From the NCBI GenBank assembly GCA_946800325.1, contig OX326956.1, positions 10,209,167 through 10,273,166 of the forward strand: DNA of 64,000 nt, in the 5' to 3' direction. The notes under the pieces were generated by a model. It saw only the letters and a list, made by a program, of their open reading frames with translations. It was not told where the DNA came from and searched no databases. Every line of letters starts with the position of its first letter. The first letter of the stretch is position 1. Shown here piece by piece: positions 38,596-48,098 of this stretch. Origin of the DNA: Luzula sylvatica. Its lineage: Eukaryota; Streptophyta; Magnoliopsida; Poales; Juncaceae. The position numbers and the translations under genes were made by a program.

Positions 38596-39423
38596 TTTAG
38601 TTAGTTAGTTTGTTAGTTAGCTAGTAAGTTAGTTAGTTAGTTAGTTAGTTTGTTTGTTAGTTAATAAGTATGTAAGAAGGTAGTTAGTTCGTTGGTTATA
38701 GATAATTAGTTAGTAAATTACTTAGTAAGTTAGTTAGTTAGAGAGTGAGTTAGCTAGTAGTTAGTAAGTTAGTTAGTTAGTTATGTAGTTAGTGGGTCTG
38801 TAGGAAGTTAGTTAGTTAGTTAGTTAATTGGTATGTATGAAGATAGTGAGTTAGTTAGTTAGTTGGTTTGTTAGTTTGTTGGTTTGTAGGAAGGTAGTTA
38901 GTAAATTAGTTAGTTAGTTAATAGGTATGTAGGAAGATAGTTTGTTAGTTAGTTAGTTAGTTAGGTAGCTAGTTAGTTATATGCAATTAGTTAATCAGTT
39001 AATTAGTTAGTTAGTTAGTTAGTTTGTCAATATGTACGTATGAAGGTGGTTAGTTAGTTAGCTAGTTACATAGTTAGTTAATTAGTTAGTTAATTAGTTA
39101 GGTAGGTAGTTAGTAGTTATATAGTTAGTTAGTTAATCAGTTAGTTATATAGTTGGCTAGTTAGTTAGTTAGCTAGTTGTTAGTTAGTTAGTCAGTTAGT
39201 TTGTGGGTATGTTGGAAGTTAGTTAGTTAGTTAACTGGTATGTAGAAAGATAGTTAGTTAGTTAATTAGCTAGTTATTCAGTTTGATATCTAGTTGTTAG
39301 TTAGTTAGTTAGTTAGTTAGCTAGCCAGCTAGCTAGTAGTTAGTTTGTTTGTTTGTAAATTAGTTAGTTAGTTAATTAGTTAATTAGTTAGTTAGTTAGT
39401 TAGTTAATATGTATGTAAGAAGG

Positions 39424-39461
<38 letters not shown>

Positions 39462-39595
39462 ATATGTACGTAAGAAGGTAGTTAGTAAGTTAGTTAGATG
39501 GATAGTTAGTTAATTATTAGTTAGTTAGTTATCTGGTATTTAGTTAGTTAGTTAGTTAGTTAATTCGTTAGTTAATATGTATGTAAGAAGGTACC

Positions 39596-39640
<45 letters not shown>

Positions 39641-40398
39641 CATTAGTTAGTTAGTTAGTTAGTTAATAAGTTATCTAGTGGTTAATTAGTTAGTAAGTTA
39701 GTTAGTCAACTAGTTAGTTAATCAGTTAGTTAGCGAGCTAGTAGTAAGTGACTTAACTAGTTAGTTATTTAGTTAGTTAGTTAGTTAGCTAGTAGTTTGT
39801 TAGTTAACTAGTTAGTTATTTAGGTAGTTTGTTAGTCAGTCAGTTAGTGGGCATATAGGAAGTAAGTTAGTTAGTTAGTTCATAGGTTGTAGGAAGATAT
39901 TTAGTTAGTTAGTGGGTTTGTAGGAAGGTAGTTAGTTAATTAGTTAGTCATTTATTTAGTTAGTTAGTTAGTTAATATGTGTGTAGGAAGATAGTAAGTA
40001 AATTAGTTAGTTTGATAGTTTGTTAGTTAGTTAGTTCGTTAGTTAGTTAGTTAGGTAGGTAGGTAGTTAGTAGTTATATAGTTAGTTAGTTAATCAGTTA
40101 GTTATATAGTTCGTTAGTTAGTTAGTTAGCTAGTTGTTAGTTAGTTTGTCAATTAGTTTGTGGGTATGTAGGAAGTTAGTTAGTTAGTTAGTTAACTGGT
40201 ATGTAGGAAGATAGTTAGTTAGCTAATTATCTAGTTATTCAGTTTGTTATCTAGTTGTTAGTTAGTTAGGTATTTAGTTAGCTAGCTAGCTAGTAGTTAG
40301 TTTGTTAGTTTGTAAATTAGTTAATTAGTTAATTAGTTAGTTAATTAGTTAATTTGTATGTAAGAAGGTAGGTATTTAGTTAGTTAGTTAATTAGTTA

Positions 40399-40403
40399 GT
40401 TAA
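40399..40403 (+). repeat. Target-site duplication GTTAA, left copy
   Basis: GTTAA immediately precedes the left LTR and is repeated at 45413-45417 immediately after the right LTR. The 5-bp length is that made by LTR-retrotransposon integrase. Confidence 0.9.
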
Positions 40404-41668
40404 TGATGAGAGGCAATTAGAGCACGTTTTTAGAGTGAAATCTAGGGAATTTAGCCCTTGTGAAGTCTTAATCTTGACAATTATAAAATATATTTGAAAC
40501 ATCAAGAATAATTCTACACTAATGTGTTCTTTGCCCAATTTCAGGAATTCAAGGGATAATTTGGAAGTTTGGACAGCACCATTGCCTCCGGAACGCCGAA
40601 GACAGTCAAAACGATGTATCATACCGATACATTCGGTGAAGGATTGAGGCGGGAAAGGCAAAAACAAAAGAAGAAAATCTGCCAGCCCCTGCACTGGCCA
40701 CAGTGGCGAAATCTACAGCCCACAGTCCAGCTCTCAGCCCATACGCAGTCCCAACAAGCTGATTTGTTGCCTCCTTTAGAATTGAATCGTTTCCTTCTTA
40801 AGGAATGATTTGTTGTCCTCTCAATGATTTATTGGTTGCCTTCTTTGGTGAATTTGTTGCTCCCCTAAAACTTCCATAATTACCCTTGCCAATTAAGAGG
40901 AGCATCAAGCCTATAAATAAGACCCTAAGGCCAAAGGCAAAGGATGTTCTCTTCCCCCTCCTCTGTTTGCCTTGGGGTCAAGCCTTTCTCCTCCTTCTCT
41001 CCACCACAAACTCCACCAAGGCACAAACAAGATTCTATCGAAGCTAAAGATCGGAACTTGAGGTTCGGAGCGTTTCCGACTCGAGCTCCACCTTGTGAAG
41101 ATCTTGGAGTAGCAGCGTTTGTGATCCAATTTCGACACGAGACCGAACAATCAATTATTGAAGAGCGTTTCTTGCAATTCGAGAGGATCTAGCACAAGAG
41201 GAAGAGGTGATTTGACGGGAGCGTTTCTTGCACTTCGCCGGGGAAACTTCGGAATCAAGATATCGAGCGTTTCGAGTCTTGAATAGGTTGTTTCTATCTT
41301 TTGTGTTTGAATTCGGTAGTTTCTTTTAATAAAAATCTTTGCGTGGATTAATAAATGTGGATTGAATTGGTTTAAAGCTTGTTTCTTGGCAATTTTCCGT
41401 TTAAATTCTCTTAATCTTGCTAGTGTTTACTTTCTTGCACACAAACCCCCTTCAATTATTCTTTTACTGTACAAAACTTTTTTCGAGCTTATTCTTTTGC
41501 GTGTTTGATTCGTAATTTCGATACTTGCTCCCTGTGGACGATCCTATTATACATGCTCGATACACTTTTGAGTTATCCACAATTTTGTTAAACTTTACTT
41601 CTTTGATTTTCGGTTTTCGGACTCAACGATTGGCGCATTAATTTGCGTACACGAAAAACCGTGAATCA
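40404..41668 (+). repeat. Left LTR of the Athila/Tat-like element
   Basis: Starts TGATGAGAGGCAATTAG and ends CCGTGAATCA. It shares full length with the right LTR. Short open frames inside it (both strands) appear in both LTRs and are not genes. U3 carries the TATA box at 40912-40919, so transcription and R should begin about 30 bp downstream. Confidence 0.95.
40912..40919 (+). promoter_or_regulatory. LTR promoter TATA box (left LTR)
   Basis: TATAAATA at offset 508 of the LTR. The identical box is at 44656-44663 in the right LTR. The context AAGCCTATAAATAAGACC is a strong plant core promoter. Confidence 0.7.
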
Positions 41669-41671
41669 AAA

Positions 41672-41689
41672 TGGCGCCGCTGCCGGGGA
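41672..41689 (+). promoter_or_regulatory. Primer-binding site, tRNA-Asp type
   Basis: TGGCGCCGCTGCCGGGGA lies 3 bases after the left LTR. It complements the 3' end of plant tRNA-Asp with about one mismatch (GCTG where the usual Athila site has GTTG). It primes minus-strand DNA synthesis. Confidence 0.85.
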
Positions 41690-41811
41690 ACAGTTTTTAA
41701 ATCGAAATTATAAATCATACTCGCAATCTTGAGTGTTATTCCAATTGAATTTTATATATTTGAACTTCATATTTCACCCATTGTGAGATTTTTTCTTTTG
41801 CAAGGTACAAG

Positions 41812-42795
41812 ATGGACAATCAAGAGAGACCCTTATCGCTTCGGGAATTGATGAGACTAGCGAAGATCGAAATGGGATATTCCGAGTCCATGTCGAACCA
41901 AGAGTTCATAGAGAGAGAAATTAATCGTTTGGAGCTAGGAGAGCAAGATTTGAGAGAAGAAGAAGATGAATTGCTCTCAACGATTCCACCAAACCCCATA
42001 GACGAATCTCAACTCGAAATCGAAAACCAAAATTCACCCTTTCAATTCCAAAACGACGATCAATACCAAGAATTGAAAAGAATGATGGAGGAAATGATGG
42101 CAATGATACAAGATTTAAGCCAAAAATATTCCAAAGAAGAGATCGTAGAGATTGAAAGTGGCATGAGTTCAAGTGTGGGGGGATTCGAAGAAGGCATGGA
42201 GCTAAGGTCCACTATTTCTCTCATTCCAATAGACGAACCTCCCCCACGCGAACACGAATTCCCAAAAGCCAAAGGATTCGAGCTAATCAGAGACCCGATT
42301 TACGATGACTACACGGATGAATACAAATTCAAATTCGAGAGTTCAAGTATGGGAGGATTCGAAGAAAGCACCGAGACGGTCTTGGAAGAAGAAGAAAAGG
42401 AGTCGGTAGACTCAACTCTCCAAATGGTGGTCCAACTTACTCGAATCGACGAAACCGAGCAAGAAGATAAATCTCCAACTCTCCAAGGTGAATTCTTTCC
42501 ATGCATCATCAAATTAAATTCAAATAAGAACTATGATGCTTCTAATGAAAGAAGTTCTCCTTGTGTAGATATATCTAGAAGTTCAAATATAATCGAGACA
42601 CTCACGCCGCTCGCCACTCCGCTTCGTCAAAGGCCTATACACAAATCGATTCGAAGCGAGAGGAGGATGCCCTTGGAGAAATTTTCGACAAAAGCTTCGA
42701 ATGTGCCAATCTCAAACATCTCGAAAGGAAGGATTCGAGGCGGTCCAAGAAGAGCAATCCAAGTGAGCTCCTCATTCCACTTTCAAGGAGGGTAA
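41812..42795 (+). CDS. Gag-position protein of the non-autonomous LTR element (327 aa)
   Basis: Starts MDNQERPLSLRELMR after the primer site and runs 327 codons without interruption. It is strongly acidic and Glu/Ser-rich, with a likely coiled-coil stretch near residues 80-105 (YQELKRMMEEMMAMIQDL). A peptide motif is repeated: STI..NPIDE (about 62-70), SSSVGGFEEG then STISLIPIDEP (about 120-144), SSSMGGFEES (about 176-185). The tail is basic (SERRMPLEKF, RIRGGPRRA). There is no CCHC knuckle or protease, so it is not a standard Gag. The position and intact frame suggest an element-specific protein or a heavily diverged Gag N-terminus. Family assignment of the protein itself is unknown to me. 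Confidence 0.6.
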   Translation: MDNQERPLSLRELMRLAKIEMGYSESMSNQEFIEREINRLELGEQDLREEEDELLSTIPPNPIDESQLEIENQNSPFQFQNDDQYQELKRMMEEMMAMIQDLSQKYSKEEIVEIESGMSSSVGGFEEGMELRSTISLIPIDEPPPREHEFPKAKGFELIRDPIYDDYTDEYKFKFESSSMGGFEESTETVLEEEEKESVDSTLQMVVQLTRIDETEQEDKSPTLQGEFFPCIIKLNSNKNYDASNERSSPCVDISRSSNIIETLTPLATPLRQRPIHKSIRSERRMPLEKFSTKASNVPISNISKGRIRGGPRRAIQVSSSFHFQGG

Positions 42796-42938
42796 CACCG
42801 GCATGGTCGAGTTCAAGACCAATAAACGAGAGCGCTAGCGAGGGAGGCATGCCCACGCATCAAAGGTTGTTTCTTTCTATTACCCTAGTTTTATATTTTC
42901 ACATTTCACAACTTGAGGACAAGTAAAATCTTATGTGT

Positions 42939-42992
<54 letters not shown>

Positions 42993-44130
42993 CACAACCT
43001 TTGAACCTATCTTTGAGCCCAATTAAAACATAAAATCTGGGAAATTTTTTTAAATCTTTCGTATTTCTTTTCATTGCAATCAATAGCGAAAGTGATATTT
43101 TCCTTAACCCCTGAGCAAGTAAAAGTTTACAAATGAGGACGTGAATGCACAAAAAGATTTTTCTCCACATCATCGAAATAAATCATCGTTTTCAAACAAA
43201 ATTCCATTTCAAAAACAATTTTTGCTCTCAAGTTGAAAGTTGCAAGGTGTTTTGAGGGATTTTTGGTCAAAATTTGAAGGATTCTTTTGGGATTCCAACC
43301 CATACAAATGATTTCGCAATTATCACGAGTTTTAGACAATTAATGGATCCATGGATTATGTGACACACCATTTTCGAAAATTGAACCCGCATTTCAAATA
43401 GAACCCGTTTAAAAGTTTTAAGTCTACCAATTGAATGAGTTTTGCTCGAAGTTAAAATTGACCACTTGCATTTAAAGAAATAACCGTTTGTGGGGACCCG
43501 TTAGTAAGTCAAATAGTACCCACTTTCTTCTTGGATCTTGAAAAAAGGCGGGTTAGTGAAATCGTTGCACTTCGGTGCCGCGACACTTCCTTCCACAAGT
43601 GCGATCCGAAAGAAAAAAGAAAAAAAAAATACCGAGATGTAATCTTGTCGCGCCGTAGCGGCAAGACGCTCGTGTTAAAGACTCCAAAGAAAATAAGGAG
43701 TGGGTGGGGAAATTGATCGAAAACGGGTAGGAACCTTGTACCATTGTACCAAACGGGTTAAAAGGGTAGAACTTACATTTAAATTCATTCGAGCAAGATT
43801 GAAAAATTGGTTGACTAAAAGACTTTGAAAATGGGATTATTTTGAAAATTGCGGTGAGAAAAGATTCGAATGGTGGTGTTTAATCACCTTTTCCGGTTGA
43901 AATTGGTTGCTCAAATTAAACTCTATTGAAAATTGCAATTTTATTGAATTAAGAATTAATGATTTGACCAATACTTGAATACTAGCAACTAGATGAACGG
44001 GAGCAATTCAATAGGTTCATGGAATGCGTTTGGATACGGTGAATACAAAAACAAATATAATCTTGTGCAATCACTCCTTAATTTTGATTAATAAACGATA
44101 ATTCTCCAATTGATCGAGGACGATCAAGGG
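42796..44130 (+). other. Non-coding internal region of the LTR element
   Basis: No ORF that I would defend. It holds the TG/G36 tract (listed separately), AT-rich sequence, and a GC-rich hairpin-like segment near 43650-43670 (CTTGTCGC and GCGGCAAG flanking GCCGTA). It occupies the place where an autonomous relative would carry pol, so it likely reflects replacement of pol by unrelated DNA. Confidence 0.6.
42934..42988 (+). repeat. (TG)n followed by a run of 36 G
   Basis: About nine TG dinucleotides (42934-42952) pass directly into 36 consecutive G (42953-42988). A homopolymer of this length could form intramolecular G-quadruplexes and is liable to length error in sequencing, so the exact count is doubtful. 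Confidence 0.9.
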
Positions 44131-44147
44131 TTAAGTGTGGGGGTATT
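44131..44147 (+). promoter_or_regulatory. Polypurine tract of the Athila/Tat-like element
   Basis: TTAAGTGTGGGGGTATT directly precedes TGATGTGAGG of the right LTR. AAGTGTGGGGG is the usual plus-strand primer of Athila/Tat elements. Confidence 0.75.
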
Positions 44148-45412
44148 TGATGTGAGGCAATTAGAGCACGTTTTTAGAGTCAAATCTAGGGAATTTAGCC
44201 CTTGTGAAGTCTTAATCTTGACTATTATAACATATATTTGAAACATCAAGAATAATTGTACACTAATGTGTTCTTTGCCCAATTTCAGGAATTCAAGGGA
44301 TAATTTGGAAGTTTGGACAGCACCATTGCCTCCGGAACGCCGAAGACAGTCAAAACTATGTATCATACCAATACATTCGGTGAAGGATCGAGGCGGGAAA
44401 GGCAAAAACAAAAGAAGAAAATCTGCCAGCCCCTGCACTGGCCACAGTGGCGAAATCTACAGCGCACAGTCCGGCTCTCAGCCCATACGCAGCCCCAACA
44501 AGCTGATTTGTTGCCTCCTTTAGAATTGAATCGTTTCCTTCTTAAGGAATGATTTGTTGCCCTCTCAATGATTTATTGGTTGCCTTCTTTGGTGAATTTG
44601 TTGCTCTCCTAAAACTTCCATAATTACCCATGCCAATTAAGAGGAGCATCAAGCCTATAAATAAGACCCTAAGGCCAAAGGCAAATGATGTTCTCTTCCC
44701 CCTCCTCTGTTTGCCTTGGGGGCAAGCCTTTCTCCTCCTTCTCTCCACCACAAACTCCACCAAGGCACAAACAAGATTCTATCGAAGCTAAAGATCGGAA
44801 CTTGAGGTTCGGAGCGTTTCCGACTCGAGCTCCACCTTGTGAAGATCTTGGAGTAGCAGCGTTTGTGATCCAATTTCGACACGAGACCGATCAATCGATT
44901 ATTGAAGAGCGTTTCTTGCAATTCGAGAGGATCTAGCACAAGAGGAAGAGGTGATTTGACGGGAGCGTTTCTTGCACTTCGCAGGGGAAACTTCGGAATC
45001 AAGATATCGAGCGTTTCGAGTCTTGAATAGGTTGTTTCTATCTTTTGTGTTTGAATTCGGTAGTTTCTTTTAATAAAAATCTTTGCGTGGATTAATAAAT
45101 GTGGATTGAATTGGTTAAAATCTTGTTTCTTGGCAATTTTCCGTTTAAATTCTCTTAATCTTGCTAGTGTTTACTTTCTTGCACACAAACCCCCTTCAAT
45201 TATTCTTTTACTGTACAAAGCTTTTTTCGAGCTTATTCTTTTGCGTGTTTGATTCGTAATTTCGATACTTGCTCCCTGTGGACGATCCTATTATACTTGC
45301 TCTATACACTTTTGAGTTATCCACAATTTTGTTAAACTTTACTTCTTTGATTTTCGGTTTTCGGACTCAACGATTGGCACATTAATTTGCGTACACTAAA
45401 AACCGTGAATCA
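44148..45412 (+). repeat. Right LTR of the Athila/Tat-like element
   Basis: 1265 bp, the same length as the left LTR. Visible differences include GAGAGG/GTGAGG near the start, GGGGTC/GGGGGC, TTTAAAGC/TTAAAATC and GGCGC/GGCAC near the end, about 26 substitutions in all. It ends CCGTGAATCA, followed by the GTTAA duplication at 45413-45417. Confidence 0.95.
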
Positions 45413-47713
45413 GTTAATATGTACGTAAGAAGGTAGTTAGTCAGTTAGTTAGATGGATAGTTAGTTATGTGGTATTTAGTTAGTTAGTTAGTTACATAGT
45501 TAGTTAATTAGTTAGTTAGTTAGTTAGGTTATTAGTTAGTACTTATTTAGTTAGTTATATAGTTGGTTAGTTAGTTAGTTATCTAGTAGTTAGTTTGTTA
45601 GTTATATATTTAGTTAGTTAGATAGTTAGTTAGTGGGTTCGTACGAAGGTTGTTAGTCAATTAATTAGTTAGGTAGTTAGTTAGTTAGTTAGTTAATAGG
45701 TATGTAGGAAGGTAGTTGGTTAGTAAGTTAAATAGTTAATTGGTATGTTAGTTTGTTAGTTAGTCAGTTTGCTAGTAGTTAGTTAGTTATTTAGTAAATT
45801 AGTAAGTTATTTAGTTAGTTAGCAAGTTAACTAGTAGTTAGTTAATTAGTTAATTAATTAATTAGTTAGTTAGTTAGTTGCTAACTTAGTTAACTGGTAT
45901 GTAGGAAGATAGTTAGTTAGTTAATTAATTAGTTATTTTGTTGGTTATCCAGTTGTTATTAGTTAGTTATTTAGTTAGTTACTCAGTTAGTTAGTTAGAT
46001 AATCAGTCGGTTAGTTAGCTAGTAGTTAGTTAGTTAGTTATTTATTTAGTTAGTTAGTTAGTTTGTTAGTTAGTAGTTAGTAAGGAAGGTAGTTAGTTAG
46101 TTAGTTAATTAGTTAGTTAATATGAATGTAGGAAGATAGTTAGTTGGCTAATTAGTAAGTTATTTAGTTAGTTATCTAGTTGTTAGTTAGTTAGTAAGTA
46201 AGTTAGTTATTTAGTTATTTATCAAGTAGTTAGTTAGTTAGTTAGTTAGTTAGTAAGTTAGTTAGTTAGTTAGTTAGTTAGTTATTAAGTTAGTTAGTTA
46301 ATTAGTAAGTTAGTTAGTTAGTTAGTTAGTCAATATGTATGTAAGAAGGTAGTTAGTTCGTTGGTTATAGATAATTAGTTAGTAAATTACTTAGTTAGTT
46401 AGTTAGTTAAATAGTTAGTTAGCTAGTAGTTACTAAGTTAGTTAGTTAGTTATGTAGTTAGTTAGTTAGTTAGTGGGTCTGTAGGAAGTTAGTTAGTTAG
46501 TTAATTGGTATGTATGAAGATGGTTAGTTAGTTAGTTAGTTTGTTTGTTAGTTTATGGGTTTGTAGGAAGGTAGTTAGTAATTTAGTTAGTTAGTTAATA
46601 GGTATGTAGGAAGATAGTCAGTTAGTTAGTTAGTTAGTTGAGTGGCTAGTTAGTTATATGTAGTTAGTTAATCAGTTAATTAGTTAGTTAGTTTGTTAGT
46701 TAGTCAATACGTACGTATGAAGGTAGTTAGTTAGTTAGTTACATAGTTAGTTAATTAGTTAGTTAGTTAGTTAGGTAGGTAGTTAGTGGTTATATAGTTA
46801 GTTAGTCAATCAGTTAGTTATGTAGTTGGTTAGTTAGTTTGTTAGCTAGTTGTTAGTTAGTTAGTCAGTTAGTTTGTGGGTATGTTGGAAGTTAGTTAGT
46901 TAGTTAGTTAACTGGTATGTAGGAAGATAGTTAGTTAGTTAATTAGCTAGTTATTCAGTTTGTTATCTAGTTGTTAGTTAGTTAGTTAGTTAGTTAGCTA
47001 GCTAGCTAGTAGTTAGATTGTTTGTAAATTAGTTAGTTAGTTAATTAGTTAATTAGTCGGTTAGTTAGTTAATATGTATGTAAGAAGGTAGTTAGTTAGT
47101 TAGTTAGTTAGATAATATGTACGTAAGAAGGTAGTTAGTAAGTTAGTTAGATGGATAGTTAGTTAATTATTAGTTAGTTAGTTATCTGGTATTTAGTTAG
47201 TTAGTTAGTTGGTTAGTTTGTTAGTTAATATGTATGAAGAAGGTACCTAGTTAGTTAGTTAGTTAGGTAGTTAGTTAGTTAGATAGTTAGTTAGTTAGTT
47301 AGTTTGATAGTTAGTTCATTAGTTAGTTAATTAGTTTGTTAGTTAGTTAATAAGTTATCTAGTGGTTAGCTAGTTAGTAAGTTAGTTAGTCAACTAGTTA
47401 GTTATTCAGTTAGTAAGTTAGTTAGCTAGCTAGTAGTTAGTTAGTTAACTAGTTAGTTATTTAGTTAGTTAGTTAGTTAGCTAGTAGTTTGTTAGTTAAC
47501 TAGTTAGTTATTTAGGTAGTTTGTTAGTCAGTCAGTTAGTGGGCATATAGGAAGTAAGTTAGTTAGTTAGTTAATAGGTTGTAGGAAGATATTTAGTTAG
47601 TTAGTGGGTTTGTAGGAAGGTAGTTAGTTAATTAAATAGTCATTTATTTAGTTAGTTAGTTAGTTAATATGTGTGTAGGAAGATAGTAAGTAAATTAGTT
47701 AGTTTGTTAGTTT

Positions 47714-47750
<37 letters not shown>

Positions 47751-48064
47751 GTAGGTAGGTAGTAGTTATATAGTTAGTTAGTTAATCAGTTAGTTATATA
47801 GTTCGTTAGTTAGTTAGTTAGCTGGTTGTTAGTTACTTAGTCAATTAGTTTGTGGGTATGTAGGAAGTTAGTTAGTTAGTTAGTTAACTGGCATGTAGGA
47901 AGATAGTTAGTTAGTTAATTAATTAGTTATTTTGTTAGTTATCTAGTTGTTAGTTAGTTAGTTAGTTAGCTAGCTAGCTAGTAGTTAGTTTGTTAGTTTC
48001 TAAATTAGTTAGTTAGTTAATTAGTTAATTAGTTAGTTAGTTAGTTAATATGTATGTAAGAAGG

Positions 48065-48098
<34 letters not shown>

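Larger units (their letters stand above)
14753..40403. repeat. TTAG satellite, main block (25.6 kb) with higher-order structure
   Basis: Near-continuous degenerate TTAG on the plus strand, with C appearing almost only as substitutions. It is punctuated by motifs such as AATATGTATGTAAGAAGGTAG, GGTATGTAGGAAGATAG, GTGTTCGTACGAAGG and AACAAGATATTTAG. Distinctive modules recur in order, which shows higher-order repeats (listed separately). Because the 4-bp unit is read in triplets, TAG or TAA comes up every four codons in each frame of both strands, so nothing here encodes a protein of note. I saw no transposon ends or RNA genes inside. The block ends at the GTTAA target duplication of the LTR element. 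Confidence 0.97.
40404..45412 (+). mobile_element. Non-autonomous Athila/Tat-like (Ty3/Gypsy) LTR retrotransposon, complete
   Basis: A 5009-bp element bounded by two 1265-bp LTRs and a perfect GTTAA duplication. The LTRs begin TGAT and end ATCA. The primer site after the left LTR is complementary to tRNA-Asp, and the polypurine tract AAGTGTGGGGGTATT abuts the right LTR; this pairing is characteristic of the Athila/Tat lineage (family knowledge). The interior has only one sizeable ORF, in the gag position, and no protease, reverse transcriptase, RNase H or integrase. It must therefore have moved with proteins from another element. By eye the LTRs differ at about 26 of 1265 positions with no length difference, indicating a fairly recent insertion. 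Confidence 0.93.

Noticed and set aside
14753..40403. CRISPR array
   Set aside because: Repeats are 4-bp tandem units without unique spacers, in a plant-type context with eukaryotic transposons.
40392..41192. Small ORFs on both strands at 40.4-41.2 kb and again at 44.1-45.0 kb
   Set aside because: They lie inside the LTRs and recur in both copies, with no coding signature; they are LTR sequence.
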